NCBI GenBank assembly: GCA_028554795.2
Contig: CM068825.1
Location: 94,598,451 to 94,662,450 of the forward strand
Direction: 5' to 3'
DNA length: 64,000 bases
DNA from: Sinohyriopsis cumingii
Taxonomy: Eukaryota; Mollusca; Bivalvia; Unionida; Unionidae
A program made the position numbers and the translations under genes. This document shows positions 12,291 to 25,517 of the stretch, piece by piece. The notes under the pieces were generated by a model. It worked only from the letters and a program-made list of their open reading frames with translations, did no database searches and was not told where the DNA came from. Position 1 is the stretch's first letter; each line of letters begins with the position of its first letter.

Positions 12291-12362
12291 CACTCTTGAG
12301 TCTATGATTGTAAACCCTTAAACCAGTATTCTGTCTGGGTTTGCTTGATGCTTCCTCAAGGA
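12291..12362 (+). promoter_or_regulatory. SECIS element in the GPx 3' UTR
   Basis: The hallmark pieces are in order. An outer helix CTTGAG (12295-12300) pairs with CTCAAG (12355-12360). The non-Watson-Crick quartet is ATGA (12304-12307) with TGAT (12346-12349). An inner stem pairs GTAAACCC with GGGTTTGC. The apical loop carries the unpaired AA of TTAAACC. This recodes the TGA of exon 1 as selenocysteine. It lies about 115 bases after the stop codon. Confidence 0.88.
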
Positions 12363-12411
12363 TGGAATATTTGTCGCCAGATGTCTCAGTGACAATGTAA
12401 TATTTTACGTA

Positions 12412-12417
12412 AATAAA
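12412..12417 (+). terminator. Poly(A) signal AATAAA of the GPx gene
   Basis: Canonical AATAAA downstream of the SECIS, the expected end of the glutathione peroxidase transcript. Confidence 0.75.
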
Positions 12418-15400
12418 GAAAAGTATACCTTCGAATCGTCTACTTTTGTATTAATGTTCTTTCTTGAAGGAAGGTTGTTGCTTGTTATTCGGCATGGCCG
12501 ATTTGTGTAAATTGCGGCTCTTGTCAGTTCCTTGACATCTGTGTATAGCATATTGTTTTTCTTGACGAAAGAAGTGCTCGTCTCATTGCATTAGAGATTA
12601 TTCGCAAAAGGGTACCAGTGTAACTATTTTCAAAATATTAACGAAGAAAATGATCGTTGTTTAACAAATATTAATGTGTACCGTGCGAGAGCATGCAAGT
12701 AAAAGATTCTAAACTTAGAAAACCTATTCGCTCTACTTTCTTTGCTTCTGCGCTAAAAAACAAAATGTGTATTAATATTGTCTACTTTCGTTCTGAGTGA
12801 ATGAATTAATTTCCTAACTAAATATACCGCTTTTTTATACTTCGCACTTTTTTGCGTGAAAAAAAATCAGTTAAAATTCTGGTTTGAGCGCACTAAATAT
12901 TTATATCGTGAAGAATTAACTTTATTGAAGAGAGAACATTTTAATTTGATGAGAAAAAAGCGAGATTCTTTAAAGGAACAATTCTTTTTTAACAATGGCG
13001 GCAAAAAGATCTTTGTAAATAGTCTGCAGAAAAGAAAGAAAATGATGTTTGATTAAGATTTTTTTTTATCCAATTCAAAAGTTTTAAAGAACATTCTTCA
13101 CGAAAGCGCTTGAGTGTTCACGGGGATGTTACTTTATGCGCGAAGAGTATCATCATATTTGATGAAGACGGTTCCTTTCTTCATGAAAAGATTCACCCAT
13201 TCGTGAAGAATTTCACACCTTTGCTATCATTTTTTTAATAGAAAAATGTTACATCCTTAGCAAAGCTGCTGCTGTTGAGTCTAGTTAAGTCTTTATGCCA
13301 ATTTTAGTGTACATGAACATCAAGACAAGTTGATGGTAAGCATTCCTACCTCAAGGGCTACACTCCAGAAAAGACAATCTTGCCCGTAATATTTGTAAAC
13401 AAGTGGTTGCAGATCGTCTTGGAGGTCTTGAGCAAGTCTTCTGCATGATTAATAGGTATGAGTATTTCCAAAGACTCTTTAAGCTACACCAGCTGGGCGC
13501 CAGTACACATGCACCCATTGATGCATGTATAATTTGTCATTGATTACTTTCGTTCGTCTGTTCTTCAGTTAGACAGAGTACGCAGTTCTTGTGCGTTTTA
13601 CTGGTATACACAATTTACTCTACAGGGAAACAAATTTATGATACTCATTTTCGCATGTGGTTCAATCTCTAGCCAACTATATTGCAGACGACTGGAGCGC
13701 TATTGGAGTACATTTAAGTTTGGCTTTGGTTTCTGAATTAATCTGGCTTAAATGTAAGGAAATTAAGGAGGACATGAAGAAGGAAAAGCAAACATAAAAG
13801 ACATTTTATGGCAAAATTTTCCTTGATATTATAATAAATCTGGAGTATGCGCATTTGGTTACAGCGCGCCGTTTTAAGGAATTCTTAGATTTTTGTGATT
13901 ACTTGTCTGATTATTGGAAATCGGCGCAATATAAATATTACTTTGCCCGAAATAATTAGCCAATTACTAGGAGCAAACGTCACGGAGTAAAGTGTTAGTG
14001 AGTTTCCATGATGCTATGGTTCACTAGTAGTGAATTCAGGTCAAAACCGAATGAGTGTCCCTGGAATAACAAAGTCCCTATTAAAATCTAGTGGTGTACA
14101 TTGGTGGTGTGACTGCAGTGGCAGTATTTACGGTAGGAAACCGGTACATTACACAATGGAATCAATAAGAAGGGATTGGGTAGATACAGTTTATGTCGAC
14201 ATGGTGGTAAATGTGATGCAGTTGTACTGGCGAAATGTGCCTGGAAACCGTGGATTGACTGGCATAAGGTGGCGTAGCTAAAATGTTTCCTGTGTTGGGG
14301 GACAGTTGTATAGTTTCTACGGCGTGAATTGGTACGGAAAACTAACGAAGAGAAACCATGCAGATGTGCGGTCGATAGATATTTGGCAGGTTGTGAGATC
14401 TGTGGTCTTGCATTGATTAGAGCAAAATTTATGTATAGCAACGACACGTCGGGCTTTCTAATTTACAACTGAAGTTGTATGGAAGTCTTTGGAAATTTGG
14501 GGTTTGACTTCTAGCGGGAATCGCACCAGGGTTTGACACCGCTCGGTAAAGTAAAGACCCCTGGCTTGTAACAATATAATGCAATCACACCATATATGCC
14601 CAATATGCAAGATAAGAATAGTTTTTTTTTTTTTTCTGGAACTTTTGAGTCAAAATTGTATGTTCTTGTACGTCTTTGAAATAAGTTCTGATTGTGAACC
14701 AGGATTTATGCAGTTAATTTCGGCCCTTAAAATGTAACAAATGGCAACGTTGGAAGTAACTGATACCATCTTTTTTATCTTTCAATGATGCTGCTGCATC
14801 AACTGTTGGAAATCTGCATAGCGATTTGGGATTTCCAAAACGTTGCAGAATGGATAAAAAAGGGACTGCAAGATACGGTTCAACAAGCCCGAAAGGTAAA
14901 ACTTTTAAAGCGTTCATCTTTGTTTACAGATTCATTTTCAATGTGACGACAACCATGTTTTAACAGAAGCGATTCTTTATGAAGCATCAATCTGAGTCAC
15001 TGGAGCAGGGTTTTTTTTTTCGTCTACTGCCATGAGGTGGCTTCTCGACATAAGTTTTAATATTTTTTGGCTCATAATAGTGAATGTCAGGCATTTACTC
15101 TTATAACCTTTTAATATTTTTCAGTTTTGTTTATTATTTCAGATTAGTGAATGCACTAATCAAGGTCATTTATTTAATGTACCGATCAATTTTGCTAGTA
15201 CCTAAAGTCACTTAGTAGGAGTTTCAACTCTAACAATGTAGATCAGTGCTAATACATTAATACTGTGGAGGTTTCATTTATAATTCTAAAGAGATTTAAG
15301 ACTTTACCTAAAGACAACCTTGAATATATATTTTGCAAACATCGACTCGCAATGATTTCCTATTGATCAGACAAGCCAGGCCTGACCAATGTAAAATTAC

Positions 15401-16873
15401 TGGGTCAGTAAAACAAGGAATATATTTTTTTCGTAGATTGTGACGGTGAACCGATCTGCAGAAATGCATATACAGTGACACGCTAAGGTAAATCCGGATT
15501 CGCAATGTATTCATTGTAACACAAAGCTACTTTTTTAAATCTAGAGAGCTATATTAGTGTGTGAAACTCGCCAAAAATATCCTGCAAACCCACGGAACCA
15601 TTAATCTCTAAACTGAACTGGTCCTATATTTCATCATACAAGAATACAAAATGTGGTCACTGACTCAATGATAAATTCTGGTAGTCATGAATATCAGCCA
15701 TACGTTATGTAACGAAACATCGAAAGTAAATAAAAATATAAGTCCAATTTATTAAATTTATAACAATTTAGCATACTAGTAACATGGCCACTTTTACTGA
15801 CCAGGACAATGATGCTCACAGTCCAGATGACCCAGATCCGTACATAACTTATGTAGGGGCTCAGCATTATAATCTAACCATTAAAGTCTGAATAAGCATC
15901 GGGATCTCCATCCATCGAGTTACCACCAATGACAGTGTCAGAACTGGACCCAGCCTCTGAAGATGAGTCTGTGGTATCCCAAGTAGAGCTGCTTATGAAA
16001 TTAGTTCTGCGGAAAGACTAGTTCCAGCAGTGGATTACTGGAACTGGATGAAGCTCATCCACATCAGCAGAATGTAGCTGAACAGTTACAGCCTTGTGAC
16101 CTTCATGTGTACAGGTCTTATTAGCAGGTCTGAAAACTCCGTTACTTACCGACATGCTACGAAGACCCGTATTAATGCAGATTCAAAGGTTACGCGAGTT
16201 TCGCTGGTCAGTACACTTCTTGGAAAACTGCCATAAAAGTATGTGGTATTGTAAATATCTGTGATAGTTGCTGTCCCGAGTGGCTGGTCTACAAATGCTA
16301 GCAAATCCGGCGCGTAGAAAGGTAAGCTGAGCGAGCGTCGCCAGCGACGTTTTACTGTGCAAGTGCATGATATTAAGCACCTTGAAGACCAAGTGACGAG
16401 GTCGTTCACTTGCTTACACGATGGTTTTTCTATCATTCAAAATTTATTCCTATTTTTAAGAAAAAAATTATCACTTTAGAGAGTTTAAAAATTTTTAAGA
16501 TTTAAAAATGTTTCCAATTCAAAAGTTACTACCTACGTTATGCCAGCTCTGTTTATGGTTACGAGGAGACTATTATTTCGAACCACATAAGCCATGATCT
16601 CATGTTAGAGTAATGTAAAACGTTTTCCAAAAAATAAAGATCGATTATTCGAAGTAAACTTTGATGACAAAGATTCATGCAGATGCTATCTGTGACGTAA
16701 TGCATTGTATGCGTTTGATATGCATTGAGATTTGAGTGATTGTGTTGCATCTTGTATGAGGTGAGATGATCATTTAAGAATAGTGTGTACAACTCGACAC
16801 TTGTTTATTATACTAAAATATTACTTGTGGCTGGTATTAAAGTTTACATTTCTCTCATTTCTCCCACTCACCC

Positions 16874-16875
<2 letters not shown>
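12418..16875. other. Intergenic, no gene supported
   Basis: About 4.4 kb of mostly AT-rich sequence with no coding region I can support. The longest frames (12856-13056 plus, 14088-14447 minus, 16146-16436 minus) show no recognisable motif and have no convincing splice or codon pattern. Confidence 0.5.

Positions 16876-16906
<31 letters not shown>
16876..16906. repeat. (CT)n microsatellite
   Basis: CT dinucleotide run of about 15 units immediately before a SINE head. Confidence 0.95.
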
Positions 16907-16910
<4 letters not shown>

Positions 16911-16914
16911 GGGG

Positions 16915-17043
16915 GCCACGAGTGGCCGAGTGGTCTAAAGCGCTCACCGTTCCAGATCGCTGCCATCTCACCTCTGTCTGCGTGGGTTCAAGTCGCAGGC
17001 TCGGCTAACGTGGGTACGTGAGAAAGATTGCCAGTAGCTTCTC
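16915..17043 (+). mobile_element. SINE family 2, 5' half (split by a hAT element)
   Basis: It matches the first half of the SINE at 8653-8893, including the GTGGCCGAGTGGTCTAAAGCGC head, and stops at AGCTTCTC. The rest of the same SINE resumes at 19129 after the hAT insertion. Confidence 0.88.
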
Positions 17044-19128
17044 CATGGTTCCCACGCTTTTCTAAAGATAAATTTCCAGGTCATTTCTAGGATGAAATTA
17101 ATTTTTTCAAGGTTCACATATGACAATTAATGAACGTAATTAAAGAAATGTTTGATTATAAAACATGCATTTTCTAAATCTAAAGATGGTTCTCTTTCAA
17201 GACTCTCCAAAACATTCTAAGCCAGAAAAGATGATCATCTACAAAACCACAAAATGTATCAAACGAAACAAGTTTTATTATATTCCTATAAATTGGCATG
17301 TAAAGCCATTTCAATGTACAAAATAAAAATTCTAACTTTATTTTGCTGATCTGCATTATGTTGCTAAGTGGGAACAACATAATGAACATAAATTGGTTTT
17401 GTTTTGTATATGAATGCATCTTATAGAAAGTAAACATTTCCTATTACCGTATATATAAAAAAAAAACAATAAAAGCAAATAATTAGAATCATGTCTTGTA
17501 ACGAAGAGAGTTTAACCCTGAATTTATCTGTGTCAATAAAATCCCAAAGAAGATTTTTCAAACAACCTAATAACCTTAAGACGATCTGGTTAAAAATCCA
17601 TCATTTAAAAAACATTTTCAAAAGGGTTGATTTAAATTTTGACAAAAGACCTTCAAAATTATATACTGTTGTATAAACATGGACTGAATATTCTGTGAAA
17701 TCAACTTGTCTTCTTGTAAATCATTAAACCAATCCAAAAACCTGTATTGATACAGGGGCTCGAATCGTTTTTTAATATATAATACAAGCGACAACAATAT
17801 CTCTTTTCAGCTGAGATTTAACAATTAAGACTACAAATTTGGTTTAAAACGAATAGAAGTCCGTTTCCTCCGAATATTCTCACCCCATTTTTCATATTTG
17901 GACATTAAGGTTGGGGTCGCTGCAATTGCATATCGAAAATTTGGAATTTGTCGCCACCGTGCCGTAGCGACACATGGTAGTCGTTTATCAGCGGGCCTAG
18001 AAAATTTAAACTTATGTTATATTGACTTATACCTGCATGCAATCGATAGGAAAATGGTTTATTTTCTCAGAAATGGCAAGTATTATAATTGTTATGTCTT
18101 TAATCCGCTGATAGACTAGACGAAACTACGGCATTGATGCAACCTGGCCCGGTACTTGCCATTTGCATTACTAGTCACTTCACAAATCTCAAACGACATC
18201 AAAGTCCGTTAGTCACGTGATATCAACAACAAATTCCATTTTAATGTTGTTGTAGAGAAATTCAATTACATCAAATGAAAGTCAGATAATTTTTGTAAAA
18301 CCAACAATCTAGCCAATCTGATTTATCAAGCAGAGAGCACATGCAAACATGGTAGTCACGTGTTAGAACACAACTCCAGAAGTTGTTTTCGGAATATACA
18401 AATATGGAAAATTTTGTGTTCTTTCGTTTTTGTATTTTGAATGCAACCAGTATACGACTTTCATTTAATATTTTTTTTCTTTCTCTACAACATTTGAAAA
18501 TGTGGGTTAGATTTGTGTACTCATGCGACTAGCAATGCAAATCGCGAGTACCAGGTCACATTTCATCAACGCCGTAGTTTTATCTTGTCTTTCAGCAGAT
18601 TAAAGACATAACACTTTTAGGGCTCACAATTTCTGAGAAAATAAGTAAGTTTCATAGCCATTTCATGTATCACTCGATCTACCAACGTTTAAAGTTTGCT
18701 AGGCCATCCGATAAGCAGCTACGCTTTGCCACCACGATGTTTGCCTCTTGTGATGCTAGAGTGGTTTTCGTACCTTCCACGTAAGGAAAGATACGGATAT
18801 CGAGCTGACTTTGAAAATAAAAGTCTTATAAACGAATCTAATCCACTGAGCGTCTGGATTGACTCAGCATATATATTTACTGCAAACACCCAAGTGATCC
18901 ATACTGCACCCGTCGAATATTCTGGTTAGAACTCGATAAATTTAACTCACAATCAGTTTAGTTACGACTCAATTACGTGATTGTTTCGGGTGTCAATTGG
19001 TGGCGGAAAATTCCCGGGATTTTCCCGACTTTCGTCAATATGTGCGAAATTAAAGGACTTTTCACGGTGGGGAAAAAATTATCATTTCTCCCGACTTTTT
19101 TCCGATTTCCCGGTAGCGTGGGAACCCT
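17044..19128. mobile_element. hAT-type DNA transposon, non-autonomous, inserted in a SINE
   Basis: The ends are inverted repeats. The left end CATGGTTCCCACGCT matches the reverse complement of the right end AGCGTGGGAACCCTG with one mismatch. The flanks share GCTTCTC, consistent with a slightly eroded 8-bp hAT target duplication. The CAGGG-type terminus and the GGGAAAATCCCGGG-like subterminal sequence (about 19010-19110) fit hAT. No transposase frame is seen, so the element is non-autonomous or dead. It contains an inner palindrome. Confidence 0.82.
17945..18740. repeat. Imperfect palindrome inside the hAT element
   Basis: The left arm (about 17945-18290) is mirrored by the right arm (about 18440-18740) at roughly 75-80% by eye. 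Paired landmarks include GGGCCTAG with CTAGGCC, the GACTAGACGAAACTACGGC segment with GCCGTAGTTTTATCTTGTC, and AAATGAAAGTC with GACTTTCATTT. The AGTCACGTG motif occurs twice in the centre. Confidence 0.75.
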
Positions 19129-19250
19129 GCTTCTCGTAGGTCGGTGATTCTTCCCGGGTTCTTCCTCCACCAGTTATACTGGCCGCCATGTACAACCCTA
19201 TCTTGTGCTGATAAATGGCGTTAAACCCTACAACAACAACAACAACAACA
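19129..19250 (+). mobile_element. SINE family 2, 3' half
   Basis: Continues the SINE broken at 17043: GCTTCTC, then TTCTTCCTCCACCAGTTATACTGGCC in two pieces, then GTTAAACCCTAC and a CAA-repeat tail. Confidence 0.88.
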
Positions 19251-19257
19251 ATCCCAC

Positions 19258-19335
19258 TGGTATCGAGACCGCGGCAGTTTTGTTGGTAGAGAGTTGGACT
19301 CGTAGTCCATGGGTGCGAGTTCAGTGCCTCAGATT
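19258..19335 (+). repeat. tRNA-like SINE head fragment
   Basis: A-box-like TTGGTAGAGAGTTGG and B-box-like GGTGCGAGTTC are spaced as in a tRNA promoter, but the acceptor stem does not close. It is probably a SINE head fragment and not a functional tRNA gene. Confidence 0.4.
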
Positions 19336-19546
19336 CAAAAGGGACATAATTTTGATATCCGCTTGTGTTATTTTCATTTCTTTTGCCTATGTTGCTTTTA
19401 TCATTATTTCTTTTCTATCCTTTCTTTCTTTATTTTGACAACTTATTAGCAGGATTTTGAATCAGATTCTGTTATAGCTTACTGAATATTTTCGACATCG
19501 AAATCATTTGAAAACGATTACTTATTTTTTATACATACATTTTTCA

Positions 19547-19577
<31 letters not shown>

Positions 19578-22500
19578 CATACATAGTAGAAAGCCTAATG
19601 TAAATACTGTTTGTCATCAAAGGTGCGCGTTCTGTCTGAAATTATCTTCTATCATGTGTCCACTGAAATTATCATTGCTCCTTCTATGATATGTCCGTTG
19701 AAATGATCACTTGTCCTTCATTCAATGTCTACTGAAATGATCTTTGGTCCTTGCAACCCCGTATTTGTGACAAAAAGAGACTTTTTCTGCAACACCATCA
19801 GAAAATTTCACTTTATTATAATAGTGTGAGCTGCTAACGAGAGTATGTTTGTAATGAAATATAAGTACAAAATTATGACTTAACGAGTTATTTTCCCACC
19901 TTTTAGAATGCACAAGTAATTTTAACCCTAATCCATATTAGCGAAATTATTTTAATGCGTTTCCTAATTCAACTTTTCTTCTTTAAGTGCAATAGTTAGG
20001 ACAATTCTCTTTTTTACTAATAATATCGTTTATGTGAAAATTATTATCTACATCATATATTTGAAATGTCAGAAATTTATTCTTATTATGAAAATATTTT
20101 TATACATCGAGTTTAAACTTCAACTTTTTGTAAAAGGTCAAAATGTGAGCTTTTCCCCAGTATTTGGTTCCAAATAAACCCATTATTATTGAATTAGTCA
20201 TTTCTTGTGTAGTTTATTTATCGATTTCTGTCGGAAATAACAGAAGAGCATAAAATAAATGAACAGTTTTAAATCTTACGGATAAAAAAAACAAACGAAA
20301 ATTACCATTTGAACATAACATCATACATAAGAAAAGGGCCAAGAAGAGTAGGAAAACTACATATTAACATCACATAATTCATCACTGTCATGATATATTT
20401 AAAATACTTAAAACGAATAAAACTATTTTAGCTATTATGAAAAAATAAAGCTACAATATGTCACTTAAAAAAATCTAAGCACTTATTTGGGACATTTTCA
20501 TATTCAAAAACTAAGACGAATAAGAGTATATTTGTGTTTTGTTTATCATTTGTTTTAGAAACGAGACTGAAATGTCCTTTTGAGCATTAGACTATCACAA
20601 TCATCATTGTAAAACCTCATACGGAAAAAGGTAAACATCCTTCTTGCTTCTTGATATTGCGATTTTGACAGGCGTTGTTTGTTCGAGGTACTTTCTTTGT
20701 CAGAACTATCGATCGCCAATTACTATGTACTAATTTCGCCCATATGAGCGCCATATCTACATTCTGGTCGCCACCACAGGTGCTAATGCTTAGTCAGAAA
20801 ATCATACTGAAAAGGGGATGGTAATGTGTGTGCATGTGTGTGTGTGCACTCACTTTACCACCATTAAATGTTAGACCAAAACACAAGCACATTAGGTCAA
20901 ATAATTAAAACGTTTTTTCATATACGTACGGAGCTGAAAGAAAGAGATGTTCCACAAGAGACTTTAACACGCAGGTTCATATAGCAAATACTGTGAAATA
21001 TTGAAAATATGATGAAACAGATGTTTGAAGTATTCCAATAACTCGACTCCTCGCTTGTTTTAAATAGACCCGGGTCGTCAGATACACAGACTAAAACGTA
21101 CAAATGAACAAGTTAAAACTTTACGTCTGACAGTGTGCAACATCTGTATGACAGTGACATTGAACTTTCTCCAAGTGTTATTAGTAACTCTACCAATTAA
21201 CTGTGCTTAAAGTGTTATTAGTAATTGCAATTAAAGGTGGTAAACTCCACTCCCCCCCAAAAAAAAAACAAATAAAAGAAAACAACTTTCCCAGACAATT
21301 ATTAATTAATTATATGAACTTATGATTTTCTTATTCTAAACGAAGAAGATTCATTAAACACTTTCCTTAAGTTAATTTTTAGGGTATCTTGTCGAGCCCC
21401 TGATACGTAACTGTAAACAAATTTTTTTTTTGTTGGGGGGGGGGGTCTTGTCTTTTTTACAAGCAGACAATTTGCAAAGATTATGAAGACTAATTCTGGA
21501 TTTTCTATTACTGCAGAGGGACACCATGATACGTATAATTTTCAGATATATGCCCGCAACAAAATCAGGAATTTCGGATAAGAATTTCTAGATGTAAGAA
21601 TTTAACTTGATGTATCTGTGTCTGCTCAACGCTCCGTACAAATTTTAATGTCACATCTAAAACGTGTATAATTAAATTACATTGTAAACAAAAGAAAAAT
21701 GTTGTGAACATATCCGAATTGTATGTCGAAAGAAAAATGTAAATACTAGATTCTTCTGCTGTTTCGCGCACACTATTCGATAAATCAGCCCCCATCCAAA
21801 AATGTGTTGATACTGATGTGCATTTTATGGTTTTGATGTCTCCTGTTCATTAAAATATGCAATTTTGCTGCATACAAATTTGTCCGGAATACCTCCGCAT
21901 ACAGTTTCGACACTTATCAGTATTTAGGAACAGTCATGTTTAGTCACGGAATTCAAAATGGTCACATGACTTAGAGCAGTGTTATTCCACATAGATTGAA
22001 AACTCGTTAAACATAAAATTTGATCAGGAAATATTTTGAATATATCGTCAAACGGATCTTCCAATCAGCTGCAGCGCAAGCGATGCGAGAAATACCTGTA
22101 CGTGTCAGACATATACATCAGTATATTGAAGAGAGATCTGTCTGCAAACGATTTTTCGATTATACGAATTAATGATACCAGAGCCACAAATAATCCATCA
22201 GCATCAGCACATGTTTGGAGGGGGCCTAGATTTATTGGACTAAGTGTCACCTTGAAAAAGCACAAGAAAAACAGGACAAAGTCTTTTACTTCTTAATTTC
22301 GGACATTGTTAAAAATAAATGCATTACTGACAAGAACAATCTGTTGGGGAATAATCGCATTGTAACCTAAGGCATTTGTGATTGACGATAGTGATTGAAA
22401 TAAGATCGTACTTGTTCTGAAACATTGTATGCCTGAGTGTACTTTACAATTACAACAGGATTTGATATCTACCTAATTAGAGTGGGAATGGGTTGTATGG

Positions 22501-24607
22501 ATATTTTCAAATACAATGTAAATAAGCTTTAAGAAAAGAAAAAATGTAAATTCAATAATTTTCTTCTTTAATTTGATGCCATTAAATGCTGTAATCTTTA
22601 ATATTATGCGAGGGACACCCACAATGATTTCTCTATTGTGTAACATTTTATTTAGGCCGATGTTGCATCAGATACATGGGGAATTTCGACTGCGAAAAAG
22701 CTTTGTGATCATTTTTGTGTCCTTTTGGTAAGCTTTAATTTGTGATGATTATTGTCATAGAAGCGTGAAAAGATACATTTACAGATTGTTCAGAATGACT
22801 TTTGGATTTGCCCTTGCAGGGAATATTCACAAGTTGACTGGTTCACTCACGACAAAAAATGTATTGAAGTACATTAATCCATTCTTGCGATGTTCAGCAG
22901 GATTATCTAACTCACATAAATCATGCATGGTACATGCACTTAACCTATGTACCAATTTATCATGTGGACCAGACCCTACAAATTAAACCACAGATCAGCA
23001 CGTAGATGAATCTGTTTTAATACCACGATGTGCAAAATAGATGTACTTCACAGTACGCAGCAGAAGAGCAAAAGAATCGAGGGAACGTTAAAACACAAAC
23101 TTACTTAGGAAATGTACATTTCAACCATATTAAGAACTGACGTTTATTCGTTTCTTCAATCTAAAAAGATGGTATCATTTTATTTATCAAAGCAATTTAT
23201 AAAAAAAGCACATGGCGATTCCGATCAGTAAGCACTAACATTTATCTTCTTTACTGTTACGTATGTGTTTTCTAAATTTAGTGCATTTCTGTGATCTAGT
23301 GAATCGCTCAAATATATTCTGCACTTCCTTCTTTTTTTGTCTTGTTCCTGTTTCACTTTTTTTCCTCTGAATGGCGAATATCGTCATGTCCAGATATTGC
23401 CCGGTAGCTATGTGGACGTTTTCATGCTTACTGCAGAGACAGTGGCTATTTTGTTCAAAAGGGAGGGAGCCAAATAATAATTCTCTGAATCTGACAATGT
23501 ATAACGTGAAACATGTGTATCAATACTTGTTTTTCATAATAAACGTGATATTTATACAGCTAAATGACAAAAAGATTACCCCAAAATTAGTCTATTAGAT
23601 CTCAGAGTAAAAATATCCCCTTACCTAAAAACTATGCCTTATGTGTATCTACCTTTAGGATTTTGTAAAACACAATAAATTTGAGGATATATCTTCTCAT
23701 TGGAGATGTTTAAAAATGTCCATTAAAAGGGATCATTACTCTATTTCACACATATATACAGTCTATTTTCAATGGCAAAGGTATCGCCCTGTGCAAAAAA
23801 TGAATTAAAATCTTGTGTCAAACGTGAAGTTGGAAATATTCCGTAAATTCAAAAATTCTTCATCCGAGATTTCACAGATTTCCATTCCTGCAAAAACATA
23901 CGTCCATTGTGAGAAACACATAATCAGAAAAAAATAATTAGTGAGAGACCAATTATCGAAAAATAGACATTACAGACTCAGTCTTAAATGCATTAGTGAC
24001 TCAGAACAAAGATGACCTTCTCTGACAAATTCTTCAAAATATTAGTGACTCTCAACAAATCTGACGTCCTCTGACTAAGCCATTAATGCCTTGCTGACTG
24101 TCTGAGCCTTTAATGCCTTGCTGACTGTCTACATTTCTGGTCTGATATTAATTATTAATGATTGTTCATAAATAAAACTAAACAGCTTTAAAGCTCAACT
24201 TATTGAAGACTTTTAGTAAGTAAGGCTAAATATGATCTGTAATATTGCATTACAAATACAAAGAAACGTTTACCTTGAGTTATTAGAAAATGTATCGCTC
24301 TATTTACTTGTAGTATGTGATCTTTTAAATATTAGTCATTCGTTACATTTTTCGACGAGGTATCCCTAATATATCAGGATTATGTTAATATGGCAAATTT
24401 ATCATACAAGTATGGTATTACATAATAATTTACATCGAATAATGGAGACAACAAACTTGTATTATCCATGTTTGACATGAAGAAATTGAAGTTCACAAGC
24501 TAAAAGTAAGCAATATAAAAATTAAACACAATTACAAAAAAGTCGTTACACAAATATTAAACACTTGTCAAATTTGAAACCCGAATGTTACCGGTATTAA
24601 TTTAACA
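19336..24607. other. Intergenic, no gene supported
   Basis: About 5 kb of AT-rich sequence with an ACAT tetranucleotide run at about 19545-19585 and a short G-run near 21440. A 21-base phrase, TTAATGCCTTGCTGACTGTC, occurs twice at about 24085-24130. The frames present have no recognisable motif. Confidence 0.5.
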
Positions 24608-24654
24608 GCTGTTAGTAGTGAAGTGGGATACTATAGCTTCAAGGGGGCTTTAAT

Positions 24655-24965
24655 GTTAAAATAGGGTATATCGAATATAGCGACAAGGGGAATTTAACAT
24701 GGGGAAATTTAACAGGGAGTGAATGGGGAATGGAACATAGCGACAAGGGATTGAGCCACTCTAGGGACAAGGGGGATTTACCATTACAAACAGGGTATTT
24801 CCACTCTGGGGACAAGGGAATTGAACATGGGGAATTTGAACAGGGATTGGCCTGTAGAGCGACAAGGGGAATTAGCATTACAGAATCCCCATATCGAATA
24901 TAGCGTCAAGGGAAATTGAACATGGTGGGACTGTCTAGGGACAATGGAAATTGAACAGGGGAAAT
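24655..24965. repeat. Degenerate tandem repeat in the left arm (mirrored at about 25875-26190)
   Basis: Variants of the phrases GCGACAAGGGGAATT and AACATGGGGAATT recur many times. The mirrored arm carries the same array in reverse complement. Frames reading PLSLYSI-type repeats are translations of this array. Confidence 0.8.
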
Positions 24966-25091
24966 GGAGAAAACACAGACAAGAGACAAGAGACATTTGT
25001 TTTTTTTAAAAATTAGGCATGAAAGTCAATTTCTTGTCGTGACCTGTGAATGACCCTGAAAAGGGCCTTTGGGTTTCTTCTTCTTCTTCTT

Positions 25092-25406
25092 CTATTTCCT
25101 CCACTTCTTCAGCCATCCCCTTATCTTTCCCACTATTCCTTTCTTCTTCTTCTCCTTCTTTTCCGTCTCTGGCATCCAGTCAGGATGGCCCATCGCTCTA
25201 AATTTCTCTTGGATCTTGATCCAGTTGTTATTCAATTGGTCAAACTCCAATTTCGTCTTTCTATTCTCTTCTTCCTTTCTTTCTTTTGACCATTTTTCTT
25301 TGATCTTCTTTACCTCTACCTCCATCACTTTCCTCATTAATTCCTCTCCTTTCTTCAGTATGTCCAGGCCTCTCTGCACATAAGAATACTCGGGCCCATA
25401 CAACAT
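25092..25406 (-). CDS. Small charged coiled-coil protein inside the foldback element
   Basis: A 104-residue frame with an ATG in the central spacer and a stop inside the left arm. It is extremely rich in Lys and Glu, with a predicted long helix or coiled coil (ELMRKVMEVEVKKIKEKW, residues about 22-39). It has a PDWMPE motif near residue 75 and a lysine-rich C-terminus. I do not recognise the family. The mirrored arm holds a second copy broken by a deletion, so the two face away from a shared centre. It may be a DNA-binding or capture protein of a parent element, but that is speculation. A simple-sequence origin cannot be excluded because the composition is biased to A and G. Confidence 0.5.
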   Translation of the reverse strand: MLYGPEYSYVQRGLDILKKGEELMRKVMEVEVKKIKEKWSKERKEEENRKTKLEFDQLNNNWIKIQEKFRAMGHPDWMPETEKKEKKKKGIVGKIRGWLKKWRK

Positions 25407-25517
25407 ATCTTCAGGAAAGCACCTGACTTTGCTTGCGTTCTTATATGAAAAGCACAGACGTGAAGGAAAACATCCCCTACTTTTCTCTTCTCATATTATA
25501 TACTATTGCATTACAAA

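Noticed and set aside
12856..13056. 66-codon lysine-rich frame
   Set aside because: AT-rich composition explains it; no motif.
14088..14447. 119-codon minus-strand frame
   Set aside because: No motif, no homologous pattern, no splice context.
15784..16140. Short coding-like frames (MATFTDQDNDAHS start)
   Set aside because: Stops appear after 35 codons and no other frame gives a recognisable protein; possibly a decayed element but not supportable.
24639..25030. Proline/leucine/serine-rich frames in the foldback arms
   Set aside because: They are translations of the tandem repeat within the inverted arms.
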